From the NCBI RefSeq assembly GCF_026914285.1, contig NZ_CP113864.1, forward strand, positions 1-64,000: 64,000 nucleotides of DNA. Direction: 5' to 3'. The translations under genes were made by a program, and so were the position numbers. Positions within the stretch are counted from its first letter, which is position 1. The number at the start of each line of letters is the position of its first letter. The notes below the pieces were generated by a model. That model did not search any database and was not told where the DNA came from. It was given only the letters and a program-made list of their open reading frames with translations. The DNA comes from Caldicellulosiruptor naganoensis. Its GTDB lineage: Bacteria; Bacillota; Thermoanaerobacteria; Caldicellulosiruptorales; Caldicellulosiruptoraceae. Shown in pieces: positions 18,522 to 27,578 of this stretch.

Positions 18522-21500
18522 ATGAAAAGAGCTTTTCAGGTTATTATAATATCAATCCTGTTATTTCTTTTTACAAGCCAGGTTGCATATTGCTATTACA
18601 AAACAATAAAGTTTCAAGTAGATAAGCAGTACCCACCTTTTTCATATATTGTAGATGGGCGAGTGTATGGATTTTCGGTTGATTTGGCAAATTTGATTTT
18701 TGAGCAAGACAAGTATTTTTTGAGTGTAAGTAGCGATACATGGGAAAATGTTTATAAAAGACTTATAAGCGGCGAGATTGACATTACTGGTCCTATTGTG
18801 ATATTAGAAGAGCGAAAAAAAGATATCTATTTCACAGATCCAATTTTCACAAGACATGTTGGGATTTATACAAGAAAAGATTTTGACGAGGATATAACTT
18901 TAAGAAATTTAAGCTCTTTTAAGATAGGTGTAGTGAAAAGTGATTATACAGAGACATTGCTAAAAGAAAGACTAAAAGTTAAAAACTATCTCACCTTTTC
19001 AACCATTGAAGATGAGTTTAAAGCACTTTTAGAAGGCAAAGTAGATGCAGTTATAATCTCTCAAGAGGTTGCTAATTACTTTTTAGTGAAAAGCAATTAT
19101 GAAGGCCAAGTTGAACTCAGGTTAAAGGATATTTTTATAGTTGAAAGTGGTTTTGGTATAAGCAAAAGACGTCCGGAGCTTGTTGGTTATGTGAATGCAA
19201 GACTAAAAGAGCTTATTAAAAATGGTGTATTTGATCAGCTTTATTATAACTACTTTTCTACATACTCTCCGTACTATTATGAAAAAAAGAACAGAGAAAT
19301 AACGTTTTTAATACTTTATATTCTTTTTATAATCGTCTTTGCCTCAAGCATGACAATACTTGTAATGAGAGGCATAAACAAAAGGCTTCAGCAGGGAAAA
19401 GAAGCTTATGAAAAATATGCAGAGCTTTTAGCATCTAACGCAAATGTAATAGTGCTTACTCTCAATTTAAAGGGTGAGATTATCTATTTTAACAGGTTTG
19501 CGGAGGAAGTCACAGGATATAAAAGGGAAGAGGTAATAGGTAAAAGGTGGGTTGATATATTCATTCCAGAGCATAAGCGAGAGTACATTGAGAAACTGTT
19601 TTCAGAGATAGCAGAAAAGAAGGTTTTGAATAACTTTGAAAATGAAATTATCACAAAGACCGGAGATGTATGCTGGATAATTTGGAACAATGTGGTTGTT
19701 AAAAATTCATATCTAAATGAACCGTTGATTATTTCAACTGGGCTTGACATTACGTCTATTAAAAAGAATCAGCGTCTTTTGGAAGAAAGCTATGAAGAGC
19801 TTGAGGAGACAAATCAGGAGCTGGTAAATACCTTAGAAATTCTAAATAAACAGACAGAGCTTTTAAAAGAAGAGGAAGAGAGGTATAAATTCATAGTTGA
19901 AAACATTTCAGATTGTATTTGGGAGTTTGATGTTGCTGAAAAAAGGATTGAGTTTTATGGGAATCTCAAGGACTATTTTGAGACAGATAAGATTAACCCA
20001 AAAATTGACTATTATACATGGCTTGAGCTTTACCATCCAGATGACATAAAAGCTGTGATTGAAAAAATTCAAAGAGCTTTTGAGCTAAGAGACGAGAAAA
20101 TAGAGTACGAAGTGCGGATAAAAGACAAAAATGGAAATTATAAGTGGGTCTCAGTACACATAAAGGTATTCTATGATAATAGAGGAAAGCCAGAAAAATT
20201 AATAGGGATAAATATTGATTATTCAGCTAAAAAAGAGTATGAAGACAGGATAAAGTATCTTGCGTATTATGATGATCTTACAAATCTACCCAATAGAAAA
20301 CTTTTTGAAAATAAATTAAACGAATTAATCAAAAAAGCGGCTCAAACAGGTAAAATTGGAGCTGTTATATTAATTGACATTGACAATTTCAAGGATATAA
20401 ATGACCTGTATGGTCATGAAGTTGGCGATGAATACCTAAGGACAATTTCCCAGAAAATAGCTGAGTATCTGAAAGGCTTGGAAGTTGAAAACTACTTTGG
20501 TAGAGTTGGCGGTGATGAATTTGCTATAATCCTAAATGGTCTTGAAAAGAAAGACTATGTTATAGAGGTTTGCACAGAGATTCAGAAAATTTTTGAAAAT
20601 GAGGTATTTATAGAAAAAATAGAAAGAGAGCTTTACACAACAGTTAGTATGGGAATATCTTTTTATCCTGAGGATGGAAAAGATACAAAAGAGATTTTAA
20701 GAAATGTAGATATGGCACTCTCTCTTGCTAAGGAAAATGGAAAAAACGATTTTCAGATTTTTATGCCATTTTTGCTATTGAAAAATCTAAATAAGATAGA
20801 GATAGAAAAGAATTTAAGAAAAGCAATAGAAAATGATGAGTTTGTACTTTACTATCAGCCAGTTGTAAACCTTGAAAATATGGAGATACACAGTGTTGAG
20901 GCGCTGATAAGGTGGTTTTTGGCACAAAAAGGAATGGTATCACCACTTGAATTTATACCAGTTGCAGAGGAAAGCGGACTTATTGTAAGAATTGGAGAGG
21001 TGGTAATTGAAAAGGCATTAAAAGACCTCAAAGATTGGGAGCAAAGAGGTATAAATGATATTCATATGGCAATAAATCTTTCTGCCCGCCAGTTTAAAAC
21101 AAAATATTTTGAGAACACAGTTGCAAAGCTCTTAGAAAAATACTCTGTTGATCCATTTAAAATCTCCTTTGAGATTACCGAAACTGGTGCTGTTGAAAAC
21201 TTTGATGTGTCTTTAAAGATTTTGGGCTTTTTGTGCCAGATGGGGATAAAATTTTTAATTGATGACTTTGGAACAGGTTATTCCTCCCTTGTATACCTGA
21301 AAAGGCTTCCAATCAGCGGTATCAAGATTGACAAAAGTTTTATATCCGAGCTTGAGTTTTCAAAGGAAAGCAGGGCAATTGTAGAGGGGATTATCCTGAT
21401 GGCGCACAAGCTTGGTTTAAAAGTTGTTGCAGAGGGAATAGAGAACAAAAAAGAGCTAGAGATTTTAAAAGGGATTGGCTGTGATTTTGGACAAGGCTAT

Positions 21501-21569
21501 CTTTTCAGCAAGCCTCTTCCAAAAGATGAGGTTGAAAGCCTGCTTTTGCAAAAGAAGATTCTAATATAG
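18522..21569 (+). CDS. Membrane-bound c-di-GMP enzyme: SBP_bac_3, PAS, PAS, GGDEF and EAL domains
   Basis: A 1015-residue sensor. It has a signal peptide (1-25), a periplasmic-binding-protein-type extracellular domain (about 30-245), a membrane helix (about 262-285, LILYILFIIVFASSMTILV), two PAS regions (about 305-420 and 445-570), a GGDEF domain with intact GGDEF near residue 662 but no RxxD inhibitory site just before it, and an EAL domain. The EAL catalytic set is complete: EALIRW near 792, NLSARQF, EITET, DDFGTGYSS, AEGIEN. It may both make and degrade c-di-GMP. ATG 18522 is preferred over TTG 18513 because GAAGG lies nine bases before it. A hairpin terminator follows. Confidence 0.95.
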   Translation: MKRAFQVIIISILLFLFTSQVAYCYYKTIKFQVDKQYPPFSYIVDGRVYGFSVDLANLIFEQDKYFLSVSSDTWENVYKRLISGEIDITGPIVILEERKKDIYFTDPIFTRHVGIYTRKDFDEDITLRNLSSFKIGVVKSDYTETLLKERLKVKNYLTFSTIEDEFKALLEGKVDAVIISQEVANYFLVKSNYEGQVELRLKDIFIVESGFGISKRRPELVGYVNARLKELIKNGVFDQLYYNYFSTYSPYYYEKKNREITFLILYILFIIVFASSMTILVMRGINKRLQQGKEAYEKYAELLASNANVIVLTLNLKGEIIYFNRFAEEVTGYKREEVIGKRWVDIFIPEHKREYIEKLFSEIAEKKVLNNFENEIITKTGDVCWIIWNNVVVKNSYLNEPLIISTGLDITSIKKNQRLLEESYEELEETNQELVNTLEILNKQTELLKEEEERYKFIVENISDCIWEFDVAEKRIEFYGNLKDYFETDKINPKIDYYTWLELYHPDDIKAVIEKIQRAFELRDEKIEYEVRIKDKNGNYKWVSVHIKVFYDNRGKPEKLIGINIDYSAKKEYEDRIKYLAYYDDLTNLPNRKLFENKLNELIKKAAQTGKIGAVILIDIDNFKDINDLYGHEVGDEYLRTISQKIAEYLKGLEVENYFGRVGGDEFAIILNGLEKKDYVIEVCTEIQKIFENEVFIEKIERELYTTVSMGISFYPEDGKDTKEILRNVDMALSLAKENGKNDFQIFMPFLLLKNLNKIEIEKNLRKAIENDEFVLYYQPVVNLENMEIHSVEALIRWFLAQKGMVSPLEFIPVAEESGLIVRIGEVVIEKALKDLKDWEQRGINDIHMAINLSARQFKTKYFENTVAKLLEKYSVDPFKISFEITETGAVENFDVSLKILGFLCQMGIKFLIDDFGTGYSSLVYLKRLPISGIKIDKSFISELEFSKESRAIVEGIILMAHKLGLKVVAEGIENKKELEILKGIGCDFGQGYLFSKPLPKDEVESLLLQKKILI

Positions 21570-21581
21570 CTTGAAAGAGGC

Positions 21582-21634
21582 AAGAGCTGCTAACATTTAT
21601 GGTGATTTACACATGGCAGCTCTTTTTCTTTTAC
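21582..21634 (+). terminator. Rho-independent terminator after GGDEF-EAL gene
   Basis: AAGAGCTGC (21582-21590) pairs with GCAGCTCTT (21616-21624), followed by TTTCTTTT. This argues that the downstream frame does not begin at the TTG next to the upstream stop codon. Confidence 0.85.
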
Positions 21635-21738
21635 AATTTCGCAAAAATTTAGATTTTAAATATACTCCTATAGGGTATATAAATATAGAAGGAAAATTTA
21701 CACAAAAGATTCTGACAAAAGAGAGGGAAGACTACTTT

Positions 21739-22146
21739 ATGGGGAAGATTTCCACAAGCGTCGAGGAAATTGTATTTATATTATCCAAAAACACTTCGTT
21801 TCCAGATTTAGTTAAAGAAATAGATGTTGTAAACAATGAAATTAATGTGAAGATAAAACCTGTGAACATCTTTCCAGAATTAGTTTTGAAATTTTCAATT
21901 GTGTCTGAAGGAAAGATTATTAAAATACTATTTGACCCATCAAAAAGCATAATAATTTATGGTTTTTTATTTGGAAAGTTTAAAAAAAGCCAAATTGAAG
22001 GTGTTAATCTTTTCAAGGATAGGTTGGAGATTGACATTGAGAAGATAATTTTTCAAAATCTAAAGGGGTTAAAAGTGAAAAATGTAATGGTCACAAACAC
22101 GGGGGATATAAAAATTGAATTTTTTACTGAAAAAGGGGACTTGTAA
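21739..22146 (+). CDS. Hypothetical protein
   Basis: Not recognised. The frame is open from 21571, but a terminator lies at 21582-21634, so I place the start at ATG 21739, which has AGAGGGAAG nine bases upstream. The 135-residue product has alternating beta-strand-like segments (VNNEINVKIKPVNIF, LVLKFSIVSEGKIIKILF) and no signal peptide or membrane helix. TATACT at 21660 may be a -10. A hairpin follows the gene and is shared with spoVS on the other strand. Confidence 0.6.
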   Translation: MGKISTSVEEIVFILSKNTSFPDLVKEIDVVNNEINVKIKPVNIFPELVLKFSIVSEGKIIKILFDPSKSIIIYGFLFGKFKKSQIEGVNLFKDRLEIDIEKIIFQNLKGLKVKNVMVTNTGDIKIEFFTEKGDL

Positions 22147-22167
22147 GAAACAAAAAAATAAGCAATT

Positions 22168-22202
22168 GGGCTGCCACTTATGCATTACTTTTATGGCAGC
22201 CC
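22168..22202. terminator. Bidirectional hairpin between hypothetical gene and spoVS
   Basis: GGGCTGCCA (22168-22176) pairs perfectly with TGGCAGCCC (22194-22202). On the minus strand it is followed by AATTGCTTATTTTTTT, so it better serves spoVS; the plus-strand tail is weaker. Confidence 0.7.
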
Positions 22203-22222
22203 GTCTAAATACACTTTTTAGT

Positions 22223-22483
22223 TTATCTTGACTTTACAATAAACTTAATAGCTGTCTTCTTTTCGCCTTCTATAACAATGTCTGCAAATGCAGGTATTAC
22301 ATAAAGGTCTATTCCGTTTGGAGCAACCTTACCACGAGCAATTGCAATAGCTTTAACAGCTTGGTTTACAGCGGAAGCACCAACAGCCTGAAGTTCAGCT
22401 TCACCTTGTTCTTTTACAATAGCAGCAAGCGCATTTGCAACCTTCTGAGGCATTGATGAAGCAGCAACTTTTAAAATTTCCAT
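22223..22483 (-). CDS. spoVS: Stage V sporulation protein S
   Basis: An 86-residue SpoVS (Alba-like fold). The sequence MEILKVAASSMPQKVANALA then ELQAVGASAVNQAVKAIAIA and IPAFADIVIEGEKKTAIKFI follows the family closely. SpoVS affects coat assembly and septation in Bacillus and is also found in non-sporulating thermophiles. The start at 22483 is set by GGAGGGG seven bases upstream; longer in-frame extension lacks homology. Confidence 0.95.
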   Translation of the reverse strand: MEILKVAASSMPQKVANALAAIVKEQGEAELQAVGASAVNQAVKAIAIARGKVAPNGIDLYVIPAFADIVIEGEKKTAIKFIVKSR

Positions 22484-22688
22484 ACAACCACCCCTCCAGA
22501 TTCTTTTTTTGATAAAAACAAAGAATTGTTTTAAGATATATACTTTTACAATATAAATTTTAATGGAAAAAAATATAATTTTGCAAGAGGCAAAGCAAAC
22601 AAATTTGTCATTCAAGGTTTGTAATTTTGAAGAAGATAAGATAAAATAGAATTCAAAAGGAGATTCACAAAAACGCTACTTATAGGGA

Positions 22689-23375
22689 GTGGGGAAGATT
22701 TTAACCTTTTCAAATTTTTTAAACAATATTATTCAGACAAATAGCTGGATATATACCAAAGAATTTTTAGAAAAGCTCAGAATTCCACTGCCAACTGAGC
22801 AGCAGCTAAAAAGCTTTGATGTTGCAAATGCCTTTTACAAAGAATTTTTATGTATTGTCTATTCAGCAGATATAATATCCATGCTAAATTCAATGAAAAT
22901 TTGGGCAGCAAACAACAGCTATGACACATTTACAGATTTGACTCTTGACATGATTCCTATCATTTGGCTTGGTGAGGGCTATTATGGGATCGTAGAAAAG
23001 AATAAAACAAAAACAATAATGCCATGTGCACTTTATCAGTACTTTGATGATTTGTATATAAACTTTCCTGTTTCCAATTTTTCTGCCCTGGATATTTGCG
23101 AGGCTTACAAAAAGCTTTTTGAAAATGAAGAAAATGTTGCAATGAACATAATATATGCAAAGACTATTGAAGATCTTAAGAGGGAATTTAACAAGAATTT
23201 CAAAGATTTTGACATACTCTTTGAAGGACCTGATTATTACGACCTTTATTTTAGTCCAGTCTCAAAAAGATACATTGTTGCACCAATTAGGGAGATTTTA
23301 AAGACAATCTTTGAACACCAGCTGATATATTTTCACAAACTGCTCAATATTCATGAGAGGTTCAAAGAGAAATAG
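22689..23375 (+). CDS. Hypothetical protein
   Basis: Not recognised. 228 residues from a GTG start; AGGGAG precedes it closely. It has no signal peptide and mixed hydrophobic and acidic segments (DLTLDMIPIIWLGEGYYGIV, CALYQYFDDLYINFPVSNF). It is followed by two more unrecognised genes on the same strand (44 and 69 base gaps) and is probably in one operon with them. Immediate surroundings do not indicate a function. Confidence 0.7.
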   Translation: MGKILTFSNFLNNIIQTNSWIYTKEFLEKLRIPLPTEQQLKSFDVANAFYKEFLCIVYSADIISMLNSMKIWAANNSYDTFTDLTLDMIPIIWLGEGYYGIVEKNKTKTIMPCALYQYFDDLYINFPVSNFSALDICEAYKKLFENEENVAMNIIYAKTIEDLKREFNKNFKDFDILFEGPDYYDLYFSPVSKRYIVAPIREILKTIFEHQLIYFHKLLNIHERFKEK

Positions 23376-23419
23376 AAATTTCGGATTTAAAAAAGGGGAG
23401 CTGAGGAAAAATTAGAAAG

Positions 23420-23917
23420 GTGACAATTACATTTTTTAGTGAGGCAGTTTTGGAAAATTTTAAAGCCATCTTTGGTGATGTAAAGATAGGCATGTTTACA
23501 GAGATTTCGCCTACATTTGATGTTTTCATAGACAATCTTGTGCTGGCGTTAAAGTCGATGAATTTGAATGTCAAAAAAGAGATAGTTGATGATATAATAA
23601 TAGAAATAAAACAAGTGCAAGGGAAGTATATTGGCGCTACGAAAGATGCTACAGAAATTCTAAGAAAACTCACTTATCTTTACCAGGGAGACTTTTTAGA
23701 GTGCACGGTAAAATGCAATGTATTTTTAAAAAGCAGGGCTGATACAACATTTGCTGTCAAAAACCTTGAAGTAAAGTATTTGCCTTTGCAAAGATACAAC
23801 AATTCAGTAAAGACATTGGCAAAAGAAGTTTTGGAATACCTTCCGCTAAGAGATATGCTGGAGAAAGATTTTGATTACACAAAAAAGGCGCTTGAGTGGA
23901 TAAAAGAAGAAAAGTAA
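23420..23917 (+). CDS. Hypothetical protein
   Basis: Not recognised. 165 residues from a GTG at 23420. GGGGAGCTGAGG lies upstream, further than ideal. A predicted alpha/beta protein (TITFFSEAVLENFKAIFGDV at the start, FLECTVKCNVFLKSRADTTF in the middle) ending in a helical lysine-rich tail. Middle gene of an apparent three-gene operon. Confidence 0.65.
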   Translation: MTITFFSEAVLENFKAIFGDVKIGMFTEISPTFDVFIDNLVLALKSMNLNVKKEIVDDIIIEIKQVQGKYIGATKDATEILRKLTYLYQGDFLECTVKCNVFLKSRADTTFAVKNLEVKYLPLQRYNNSVKTLAKEVLEYLPLRDMLEKDFDYTKKALEWIKEEK

Positions 23918-23986
23918 AAGGGGTATTATTTTAATGTAATATTGTAGTTTGTATAAATTGAATTAAGAAAAAAGGATGGTATTTTT

Positions 23987-24817
23987 ATGGAAAAAAGAAA
24001 AGATAAAAATAAGTTTTTTGTAAATATATCAAATAAAGAGACAATACTTGATTTTGTGGACAGGAAGCTTTCAGAGAATGCAAGCATAAGAGAGCTCATG
24101 AAAGACGAAACTATAAGATTTTCAAGCCCAAGAGACTACTTGTATTTTAAATTCTGCCCTGGCTATTTTGGCATGTGCCCAAATAGCAAAAAAGAAAAAG
24201 ACAGTATGTGCAATGCTGCAAACTGCTGGGAGAAAAGGTTTTCATCTGTTTTCCCAGATGGCTTTGACAATGACTATATTTTCTTTTACAACCTTGTAAA
24301 AGACACAATAACGCCAAGCATCTGCTATAGCTGTGGTAGCAGCAATGTTGAGCTTGAGTGGCAGGATGAAGGATATCTTGCAAAAATAGGGCTTATTAAC
24401 TTTGCAGACATAGCTTACATCAAGTGCAATAGCTGCAAAAAAAGATATATGTCTCATGCAGACAACTTTGCAATAGAGTTTATTGTAAAACTCTTTTTGG
24501 CAAAGCCAAGCAAACACTCGCCAATAAAGCCAGGGAAGACGGTAGTGCTTCCAAAAGACAAGGTTGGACTTGAAATATTTATAAAGCACTTGAACAAGGT
24601 AAACGACATCAAAGAAGTTTTCAAAAAACTTGATCCATTTTCTGTAGCAAGCCACCTTGGAGAGCTTGATTTAAGTCTTGCAGTTTCTGACTTTTTGTGC
24701 GACTATTATGGCATTGAGTTTTCAACCGAAGAAGACCTCTTGACTGATGAGGATTTTGAGAAAGACTTTGATGATATTGATATAAAAGATTTGTTTGATG
24801 ACTTTGAGGATAAGTAA
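23987..24817 (+). CDS. Cysteine-rich, probably zinc-binding protein
   Basis: Not assigned to a family. 276 residues from an ATG preceded by AAAAAAGGATGG. Two cysteine clusters could bind zinc or Fe-S: FCPGYFGMCPNSKKEKDSMC with NCWEK (about 53-80), then CYSCGSSN (about 107) and CNSCKKRY (about 142), which resembles a split zinc ribbon. The C-terminus is very acidic (DEDFEKDFDDIDIKDLFDDF). A strong terminator follows, so it ends the operon. Confidence 0.75.
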   Translation: MEKRKDKNKFFVNISNKETILDFVDRKLSENASIRELMKDETIRFSSPRDYLYFKFCPGYFGMCPNSKKEKDSMCNAANCWEKRFSSVFPDGFDNDYIFFYNLVKDTITPSICYSCGSSNVELEWQDEGYLAKIGLINFADIAYIKCNSCKKRYMSHADNFAIEFIVKLFLAKPSKHSPIKPGKTVVLPKDKVGLEIFIKHLNKVNDIKEVFKKLDPFSVASHLGELDLSLAVSDFLCDYYGIEFSTEEDLLTDEDFEKDFDDIDIKDLFDDFEDK

Positions 24818-24818
24818 G

Positions 24819-24852
24819 TAGGCGGCAATAGCACCGCCTATCTTTTTTTCTT
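24819..24852 (+). terminator. Rho-independent terminator
   Basis: TAGGCGG (24819-24825) pairs with CCGCCTA (24834-24840), followed by TCTTTTTTTCTT. Confidence 0.92.
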
Positions 24853-25015
24853 CTTTGCTCCAACAACTTTACCAATTAATTAATGAAAAGCTAAAGCTAC
24901 AGGCATAAAAAACAAATCCAACGTGCCTGCGACTTTTTATTGTAACTTCCACAGTTGTATCATATTCCATTTCCGGGCATTAACTTGATACAGGCTCGAT
25001 ATATTTTGAAAATAA

Positions 25016-25312
25016 ATGTTATTTCATTCAAGAAGCTCAAAGATGGCAGGATACAAGAAATTTTTTAGACCTCATAATGGTAAAGGGATGAATAGTAAAA
25101 CACCATTTGAAAAGTTCACAGACTCTAAGACTCTGGTCTTCTCCCATGTGTTTCAGTTTCCTACTTTACTTCTTGAGAACATACTAAAAAAGGTTGGAAC
25201 TTTTTGCCCTTTGTTCTGTAATAAATTAGATGATAAATATGTCTTCACCATGTTCCAAAGAATAAATGGAATATGTTTTAATACTAACTATAATATTACT
25301 TCATTAGCATAA
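25016..25312 (+). pseudogene. C-terminal remnant of a DDE (rve-type) transposase
   Basis: The frame reads YKKFFRPHNGKGMNSKTPFE, then KF and after a gap FQFPTLLLENILKK. This matches the end of integrase-core transposases (WYNFxRPHSxxxxxTPxEKF pattern; IS3/IS481-like). The upstream catalytic core is missing, so only the tail survives. The surrounding 24853-25396 otherwise shows no gene. Confidence 0.5.
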
Positions 25313-25396
25313 TACACTAATTTGCATCAAGGTCCAGTAGAACTATGAGACAGATAAAAAAATTTTATTAACGAAGATGGATTTAAATTTGAATTT

Positions 25397-25798
25397 GTGG
25401 ATTCGATAGTGTCAACTGCAGCAGGGTCTCTATCAAGAAAAGCAAAAGATGAAAGTCTTCATGAATTTGAATTTATCCTTCCGATAAAACAGCTTTACTG
25501 GGTAGGATTAATTGGTTTTGAAGATGATGCTTACGTAGGCAAGATTAGCAAAATCCTTCCGACCAGTTCTTTGATTTTTGTTGGTGGAGATGTGAAATAT
25601 AGGTACGAAAAGTTAAAATTATGTAGTTTTGAGGAAGGCGAGATTAAACTTATTGCAGAGTTTGATTTTACCCAAAATACTCCAAAAATATTAGAAGAAG
25701 TATATTCTGTAAATGTAAGGTGCAAAATTTTAAATAACAAAGACCTTGATTTGAGTAAGTACCAACTTATTAAGGGCAAATTTGTAAAGATGGATTAA
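25397..25798 (+). CDS. Hypothetical protein, possibly 5'-truncated
   Basis: Not recognised. 133 residues are counted from GTG 25397, but codon pattern and open frame continue about 12 codons further up without a usable start or ribosome site. The gene may have lost its 5' end next to the transposase remnant. Beta-rich content (LPIKQLYWVGLIGFEDDAYV, LIFVGGDVKYRYEKLKLCSF). A terminator follows. Confidence 0.5.
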   Translation: MDSIVSTAAGSLSRKAKDESLHEFEFILPIKQLYWVGLIGFEDDAYVGKISKILPTSSLIFVGGDVKYRYEKLKLCSFEEGEIKLIAEFDFTQNTPKILEEVYSVNVRCKILNNKDLDLSKYQLIKGKFVKMD

Positions 25799-25852
25799 TA
25801 GGAATTACACAAAATAAAATTGCAAGTTCAACAATCAAAAGGGAGTTTGGTT

Positions 25853-25895
25853 ACAGATAGGCATAGAAGATCAACTATCTGTGGCTTTTTATTTT
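25853..25895 (+). terminator. Rho-independent terminator
   Basis: ACAGATAG (25853-25860) pairs with CTATCTGT (25875-25882), followed by GGCTTTTTATTTT. Confidence 0.88.
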
Positions 25896-26058
25896 AGCGC
25901 TGAAACAAATATAATTTTTAAGGATATTAGAAGCAATTTTTCAAGTCTATTTAACCAAAGATTTAAAAGTAAAAAGTTAATTTTTAGCATTAGATTTCGT
26001 AAAATGAAGATAGTGGGTATATATATCCTTGTAGCCAAAAAATATATGGGAAGGGGAA

Positions 26059-26637
26059 GTGAAAAAATTGAAGAAAGGCACAAAAATCCTTTTAGCTGCT
26101 TTGGTTTTAGTTGTAGTTCTTGTTGTATACACCTTTTCGACATATAATAGCCTTGTGCGCTTGAAAGAGAATGTTGACAGCAAATGGAGCCAGGTTGAAA
26201 ATCAGCTGCAAAGAAGGGCAGACCTCATACCAAATTTAGTTAACACAGTCAAAGGGTATGCAAAGCACGAAAAAGAGATTTTTGAAACTCTTGCTCAGGC
26301 ACGTTCAAAACTTTTAAACGCAAGAGGAGTAGAAGATAAGGCAAAAGCAAACGATGAGCTGACATCGGCAATTTCAAGGCTTTTGATGATAGTTGAAAAC
26401 TACCCAAATCTCAAAGCCGACAAAGCGTTTGTGCAGCTTATGGATGAACTTGCTGGTACAGAAAATAGAATTGCCGTTGCAAGAAAGGATTACAATGATG
26501 CAGTAAAACAGTATAACATGAAAATAAAGGTTTTTCCGAATGTTCTGATTGCAAGGATGTTTGGATTTGAAGAAAGACAGTATTTTGAAGCATCGAGCCA
26601 AGCAAAGAGCGTGCCTTCGGTTGACTTTTCAAAATAA
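26059..26637 (+). CDS. LemA family protein
   Basis: 192 residues, GTG start with AAGGGGAAG upstream. An N-terminal membrane anchor (about 6-25) is followed by the LemA core: YNSLVRLKENVDSKWSQVEN, QLQRRADLIPNLVNTVKGYA, then KHEKEIFETLAQARSKL. The end (FPNVLIARMFGFEERQYFE) is typical. LemA genes often precede TPM-domain genes, as here (17 bases apart). Exact function unknown in this group. Confidence 0.95.
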   Translation: MKKLKKGTKILLAALVLVVVLVVYTFSTYNSLVRLKENVDSKWSQVENQLQRRADLIPNLVNTVKGYAKHEKEIFETLAQARSKLLNARGVEDKAKANDELTSAISRLLMIVENYPNLKADKAFVQLMDELAGTENRIAVARKDYNDAVKQYNMKIKVFPNVLIARMFGFEERQYFEASSQAKSVPSVDFSK

Positions 26638-26654
26638 AAAGGAGAAGATTTACA

Positions 26655-27530
26655 ATGAAAGTAAAACAGGCTAAATTCCATTGTGTACTTGCAGCGTCAT
26701 TTGCAGTAGCAGCTTTGATTTTATTTACATCTTTTGCTGTAGCTTTTGCCCAGATTCCGGAAAAACCTGTTGAAAATATCTATATTTTTGACTATGCAGA
26801 CTTAATTGACAGCTCTGATGAAGATGAAATGAGGGCTTTGGCAAAGGAGATAGAAGACAGAACATCTGCAGAGATTGTTGTTGTAACTGTACAGACACTT
26901 GGCAGCTATACAATAGAGGAGTATGCAAATAGGCTTTTCCGAAGCTGGGGGATTGGAGGCAAAGAGCTTAACAATGGAGTTTTGATTCTTGTAAACAGAG
27001 AAAACTTACTTTCAGGCAAAAAAGGAAAAATAAGAATAGAAGTTGGATATGGTTTAGAAGGTGCAATTCCGGATGGCAAGGCAGGAAGGATACTTGATGA
27101 GTATGCTATACCAGCTTTTGAGAGAAAAAAATATTCAAAGGGGATAAAGGATACATTTTTAGCTGTTGCAAGCGAAGTTGCAAAGGAGTATGGGCTGAAA
27201 ATAGAAGAACTTTCCAGCTATGGTATAGATGAAAGTGGTGATGCTACGTCGACAGAAATTCAAGTGGGCGACCAGGGCTCAGACCAAGAGTCTGATATTC
27301 CGGATTTTGCAATTTTTGTTGCTGTAGTTCTAATAATAATATTTTCATTTATTGGTAGAAGACGAAAGAGAATTTACTGGTGGGGACAGGACCCATGGGA
27401 TGAGGATGATGACCACCACCATTTTGGTGGTTTTGGCGGATTTGGTGGGTTTGGCAGAGGTGGTGGAGGTTCTGGTGGATTTGGCGGCTTTGGAGGAGGT
27501 TCTTCTGGCGGTGGTGGCGCAAGCAGGTGA
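26655..27530 (+). CDS. TPM-domain (YgcG-family) membrane protein
   Basis: 291 residues. A signal segment (about 13-35) is followed by a TPM domain (about 40-165; YADLIDSSDEDEMRALAKEI, SAEIVVVTVQTLGSY, GLEGAIPDGKAGRILDEY), a membrane helix (about 217-235) and a cytoplasmic tail ending in a glycine/phenylalanine-rich low-complexity stretch (GGFGGFGG and variants). TPM domains occur in photosystem II repair phosphatases and in YgcG proteins of unknown role. In operon with lemA. Confidence 0.92.
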   Translation: MKVKQAKFHCVLAASFAVAALILFTSFAVAFAQIPEKPVENIYIFDYADLIDSSDEDEMRALAKEIEDRTSAEIVVVTVQTLGSYTIEEYANRLFRSWGIGGKELNNGVLILVNRENLLSGKKGKIRIEVGYGLEGAIPDGKAGRILDEYAIPAFERKKYSKGIKDTFLAVASEVAKEYGLKIEELSSYGIDESGDATSTEIQVGDQGSDQESDIPDFAIFVAVVLIIIFSFIGRRRKRIYWWGQDPWDEDDDHHHFGGFGGFGGFGRGGGGSGGFGGFGGGSSGGGGASR

Positions 27531-27578
27531 AAAACCTACTTGCGCAAAATTTTTGTTTTAAAAACTTTTCTTTCCTCA

